Source: Bacteroidales bacterium GP3 (GTDB lineage Bacteria; Bacteroidota; Bacteroidia; Bacteroidales; Muribaculaceae). From it: DNA of 7,927 bases. Shown piece after piece: positions 6,594-7,927 of the stretch. The stretch lies in the NCBI GenBank assembly GCA_001701075.1, contig DAAK01000055.1:1-7927 (forward strand). Reading direction: 5' to 3'. How positions within the stretch are numbered: position 1 is the first letter of the stretch; every line of letters starts with the position of its first letter. The notes below the pieces were generated by a model. The model searched no databases, was not told where the DNA came from, and saw only the letters and a list, made by a program, of their open reading frames with translations. The position numbers and the translations under genes were made by a program.

Positions 6594-6623
6594 AACATTA
6601 GGAATTATAATTTAGAACATTAG
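6594..6623. repeat. Direct repeat AACATTAG in the oxidoreductase leader
   Basis: AACATTAG occurs at 6594-6601 and again at 6616-6623, 22 bp apart and so on nearly the same helical face. The second copy ends 2 bp before the oxidoreductase ATG. AraC-family proteins often bind paired direct repeats about two turns apart, but chance in A/T-rich DNA cannot be excluded. Confidence 0.35.
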
Positions 6624-6625
6624 AC

Positions 6626-7468
6626 ATGAAAATTTCAATATTAGGAACAGGATTAATGGGAACTGCCATGGGTACAGCCATTCTTAACGCAGGAATCCCA
6701 CTTGTAGTTTACAATCGCACCAAGTCGCGTACAGAATCTCTCGTATCAAAAGGAGCAGTGGCAGTCGATACTGCTGAAGAGGCTATAAAAGCTTCCGATA
6801 TCAGCATCTTTGTAATGATTGATGGAAAAGCTGTTTTGGAATCGATATCCAGTTTTCCTGAAAATGTATTTAAAAATAAGATAATCATCAGTGCTTCTTC
6901 AGCTACAATTGATGAAGGCAACCGCATGTGCAAGATTGTGACCGATGGTGGTGGAGAATTTGCTGATATGAGCATAGAGGTCGGTGCGGATGCTGTAGCT
7001 ACTTCACAGGGTGTTTTGCGACTGGGTGCTCGCGAAAGTACATTCAAGAAGATTCAGCCCATTTTTCAATCATTCTGCTCGGAAGTTACCCGAGTTGGAG
7101 ATGCCGGGGATGCAAGGAAACTGGAAGCAGTCGCATTGGTTGGTTCTATGTTATCAGGAATAAATGTCGCTTACATGACAGCCTTTGCTCAGAAAATTGG
7201 ATTGCCCTCATCGATTTATGAACCATACATCGCAATATTCGAACCAGCGGCCGCTTATGTCATTGACAAGATGACTGCCCATAAGTATGATGAAATTTTG
7301 GCATCCATCGAATCTTATGTGCAAGGATTGACTACATCCATAGAGAATGCTGAATCTCTAAATATTCCAGCTGGAGTACTGAAAGAATCTCTTGAACTGT
7401 ATAAAAAAGCTGTTGCTAAAGGCTATGCTGGCAAAGATGGGACTGCCGTAATTGAAGCCCTTTTGTAA
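6626..7468 (+). CDS. NADP-type oxidoreductase of the beta-hydroxyacid dehydrogenase / imine-reductase-like superfamily
   Basis: This 280-residue cytoplasmic enzyme is built like 3-hydroxyisobutyrate/tartronate-semialdehyde reductases. An N-terminal Rossmann domain carries GTGLMGTAMG (7-16), and NRTKSR at 30-35 after strand 2 points to NADP rather than NAD. An all-helical C-terminal domain (about 162-280) mediates dimerisation in relatives. The usual substrate motif DAPVSGG reads DMSIEVG (114-120), so the canonical Ser is Glu118. The catalytic lysine is present (K165 in GDARKLEAV), but the asparagine expected four residues later is Val169. These changes imply a substrate different from ordinary hydroxyacids; an imine or reductive-amination reaction is one alternative, since the C-terminal end also resembles that branch. 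It has its own promoter upstream and is divergent from the AraC regulator, its likely controller. The stop lies inside a palindrome shared with the convergent HAD gene. Confidence 0.85.
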   Translation: MKISILGTGLMGTAMGTAILNAGIPLVVYNRTKSRTESLVSKGAVAVDTAEEAIKASDISIFVMIDGKAVLESISSFPENVFKNKIIISASSATIDEGNRMCKIVTDGGGEFADMSIEVGADAVATSQGVLRLGARESTFKKIQPIFQSFCSEVTRVGDAGDARKLEAVALVGSMLSGINVAYMTAFAQKIGLPSSIYEPYIAIFEPAAAYVIDKMTAHKYDEILASIESYVQGLTTSIENAESLNIPAGVLKESLELYKKAVAKGYAGKDGTAVIEALL

Positions 7469-7484
7469 ATAAGCGTTTATTTAC
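7465..7484. terminator. 20-bp palindrome between convergent genes, possible bidirectional terminator
   Basis: GTAAATAA (7465-7472) and TTATTTAC (7477-7484) form a perfect 8-bp stem around GCGT. The stop codons of both convergent genes (TAA at 7466-7468; TTA at 7481-7483) lie inside the two arms. The stem is A/T-rich and no strong T-tract follows on either strand, so its strength as a terminator is uncertain. Confidence 0.5.
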
Positions 7485-7927
7485 CCGATACCGAAGTTAT
7501 CTTCAGTCAGTTTCCGGAAATCATCAATCAGATAATCTGGATAGGCCGCTTTTAAGGATGAAATTGAGCCGTTGCCATAAGTCACGGCACAAGTCTTGCA
7601 TCCGGCGGCATTTCCCATTATTATATCCACATCCGCGTCCCCTACCACAAGGGTCTGGTCGGCATCCCAATGAAGTTCTTTGAGTATAGTCAACACAGGT
7701 TCAGGATCCGGTTTTCCTTTTGTGACGCTATCAGCACCAACCACAATGTCAAACCAATCTCTGATTCCTAATTTGTCCAAGTAAGCTGCCAAAGACACAA
7801 GTCTGCGGCTGGATGCAATGGCGAGCCGGTATCCCTCTGCCCTAAGTTTTTTAAGAGTTTCAACGACACCTGGGAATGGCTTTTCTTGAGCATCTTTTTG
7901 CAACCTATCGTAATTGGCACGAAAGAC
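7481..7927 (-). CDS. HAD-family phosphatase (phosphoglycolate phosphatase-like), N-terminus outside window
   Basis: The last 148 codons of a haloacid-dehalogenase-type phosphohydrolase run off the window edge. Reading is open to base 7927, and the residues before the TTG at 7903 (VFRANYDR) continue the cap-to-core linker expected before PFPGVVETLKKL, so 7903 is not the true start. Visible motifs are motif II in LAIASSR, the motif III lysine in TKGKPDPEP, and motif IV VVGDADVDIIMGNAAG. The nucleophile motif DxDxT and most of the cap domain are missing because they are upstream of the window. The pattern is that of the Gph/PpaX/beta-phosphoglucomutase-like subgroup acting on small phosphorylated metabolites; the exact substrate cannot be assigned. 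The family norm is about 210-230 residues, so roughly 65-80 are missing. It converges on the oxidoreductase gene with 12 bp between stops, and the two are not an operon. Confidence 0.88.
   Translation of the reverse strand, partial: VFRANYDRLQKDAQEKPFPGVVETLKKLRAEGYRLAIASSRRLVSLAAYLDKLGIRDWFDIVVGADSVTKGKPDPEPVLTILKELHWDADQTLVVGDADVDIIMGNAAGCKTCAVTYGNGSISSLKAAYPDYLIDDFRKLTEDNFGIG

Noticed and set aside
7481..7903. HAD phosphatase as a complete 140-residue protein starting at TTG 7903
   Set aside because: The frame is open to the window edge and the core needs an N-terminal DxD nucleophile and cap domain, so the gene is truncated by the window rather than being short.
1..7927. Mobile elements, CRISPR arrays, tRNA/rRNA genes, toxin-antitoxin or phage-defence genes
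   Set aside because: I looked for terminal inverted repeats, transposase motifs, regular spaced repeats, clover-leaf sequences and defence domains, and found none that could be supported.

Overview
The window looks like a chromosomal segment from a member of the Bacteroidales (phylum Bacteroidota). Several signals agree: two promoters match the Bacteroidetes pattern (TTTG-like at -33, about 20 bp, then TAnnTTTG at -7); no gene has a clear Shine-Dalgarno site and leaders are A/T-rich; the pectin-lyase-like enzyme ends in a type IX secretion (Por_Secre_tail-like) C-terminus; and the ABC permease carries a PAS-x-x-EKF segment that I associate with this phylum. The C-terminal tail hints at a Muribaculaceae- or Prevotella-like host rather than a classical Bacteroides, but the sequence alone does not settle this.

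Region 1 (1-2140) is the distal part of an export/regulation operon: an ABC ATPase, a six-helix membrane protein overlapping it by 4 bp, a short GntR regulator of the YtrA type 4 bp further on, and after 44 bp a possible 21-residue hydrophobic peptide that conventional gene calling would miss. An upstream gene may end at base 22. The operon is followed by an 8-bp hairpin at 2163-2187.

Region 2 (2212-5610) is a two-gene carbohydrate operon with its own consensus promoter. It encodes a secreted rhamnogalacturonan lyase of the PL4 type and, 18 bp later, a secreted nucleoside-hydrolase-like protein of the Sde182/DUF1593 family. Together they suggest processing of the rhamnogalacturonan I backbone of pectin. 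No SusC/SusD pair lies in the window.

Region 3 (5620-7468) holds an AraC-family regulator on the minus strand, convergent with region 2 and divergent from an NADP-type beta-hydroxyacid-dehydrogenase-like oxidoreductase. The 163-bp divergent intergenic region contains a consensus promoter for the oxidoreductase, a near-perfect palindrome just upstream of the regulator, and a pair of direct repeats. The regulator probably controls this locus.

Region 4 (7465-7927) is the 3' part of a HAD phosphatase on the minus strand whose N-terminus lies beyond the window. A 20-bp palindrome containing both stop codons separates it from the oxidoreductase.

I see no tRNA, rRNA, CRISPR array, insertion sequence or prophage signal, and no gene-free stretch longer than about 250 bp. 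The window is mostly ordinary accessory metabolism. The items most worth a second look are the small hydrophobic ORF with its octamer repeats, the PL4/Sde182 pairing, and the altered active sites of the Sde182 protein and the oxidoreductase.
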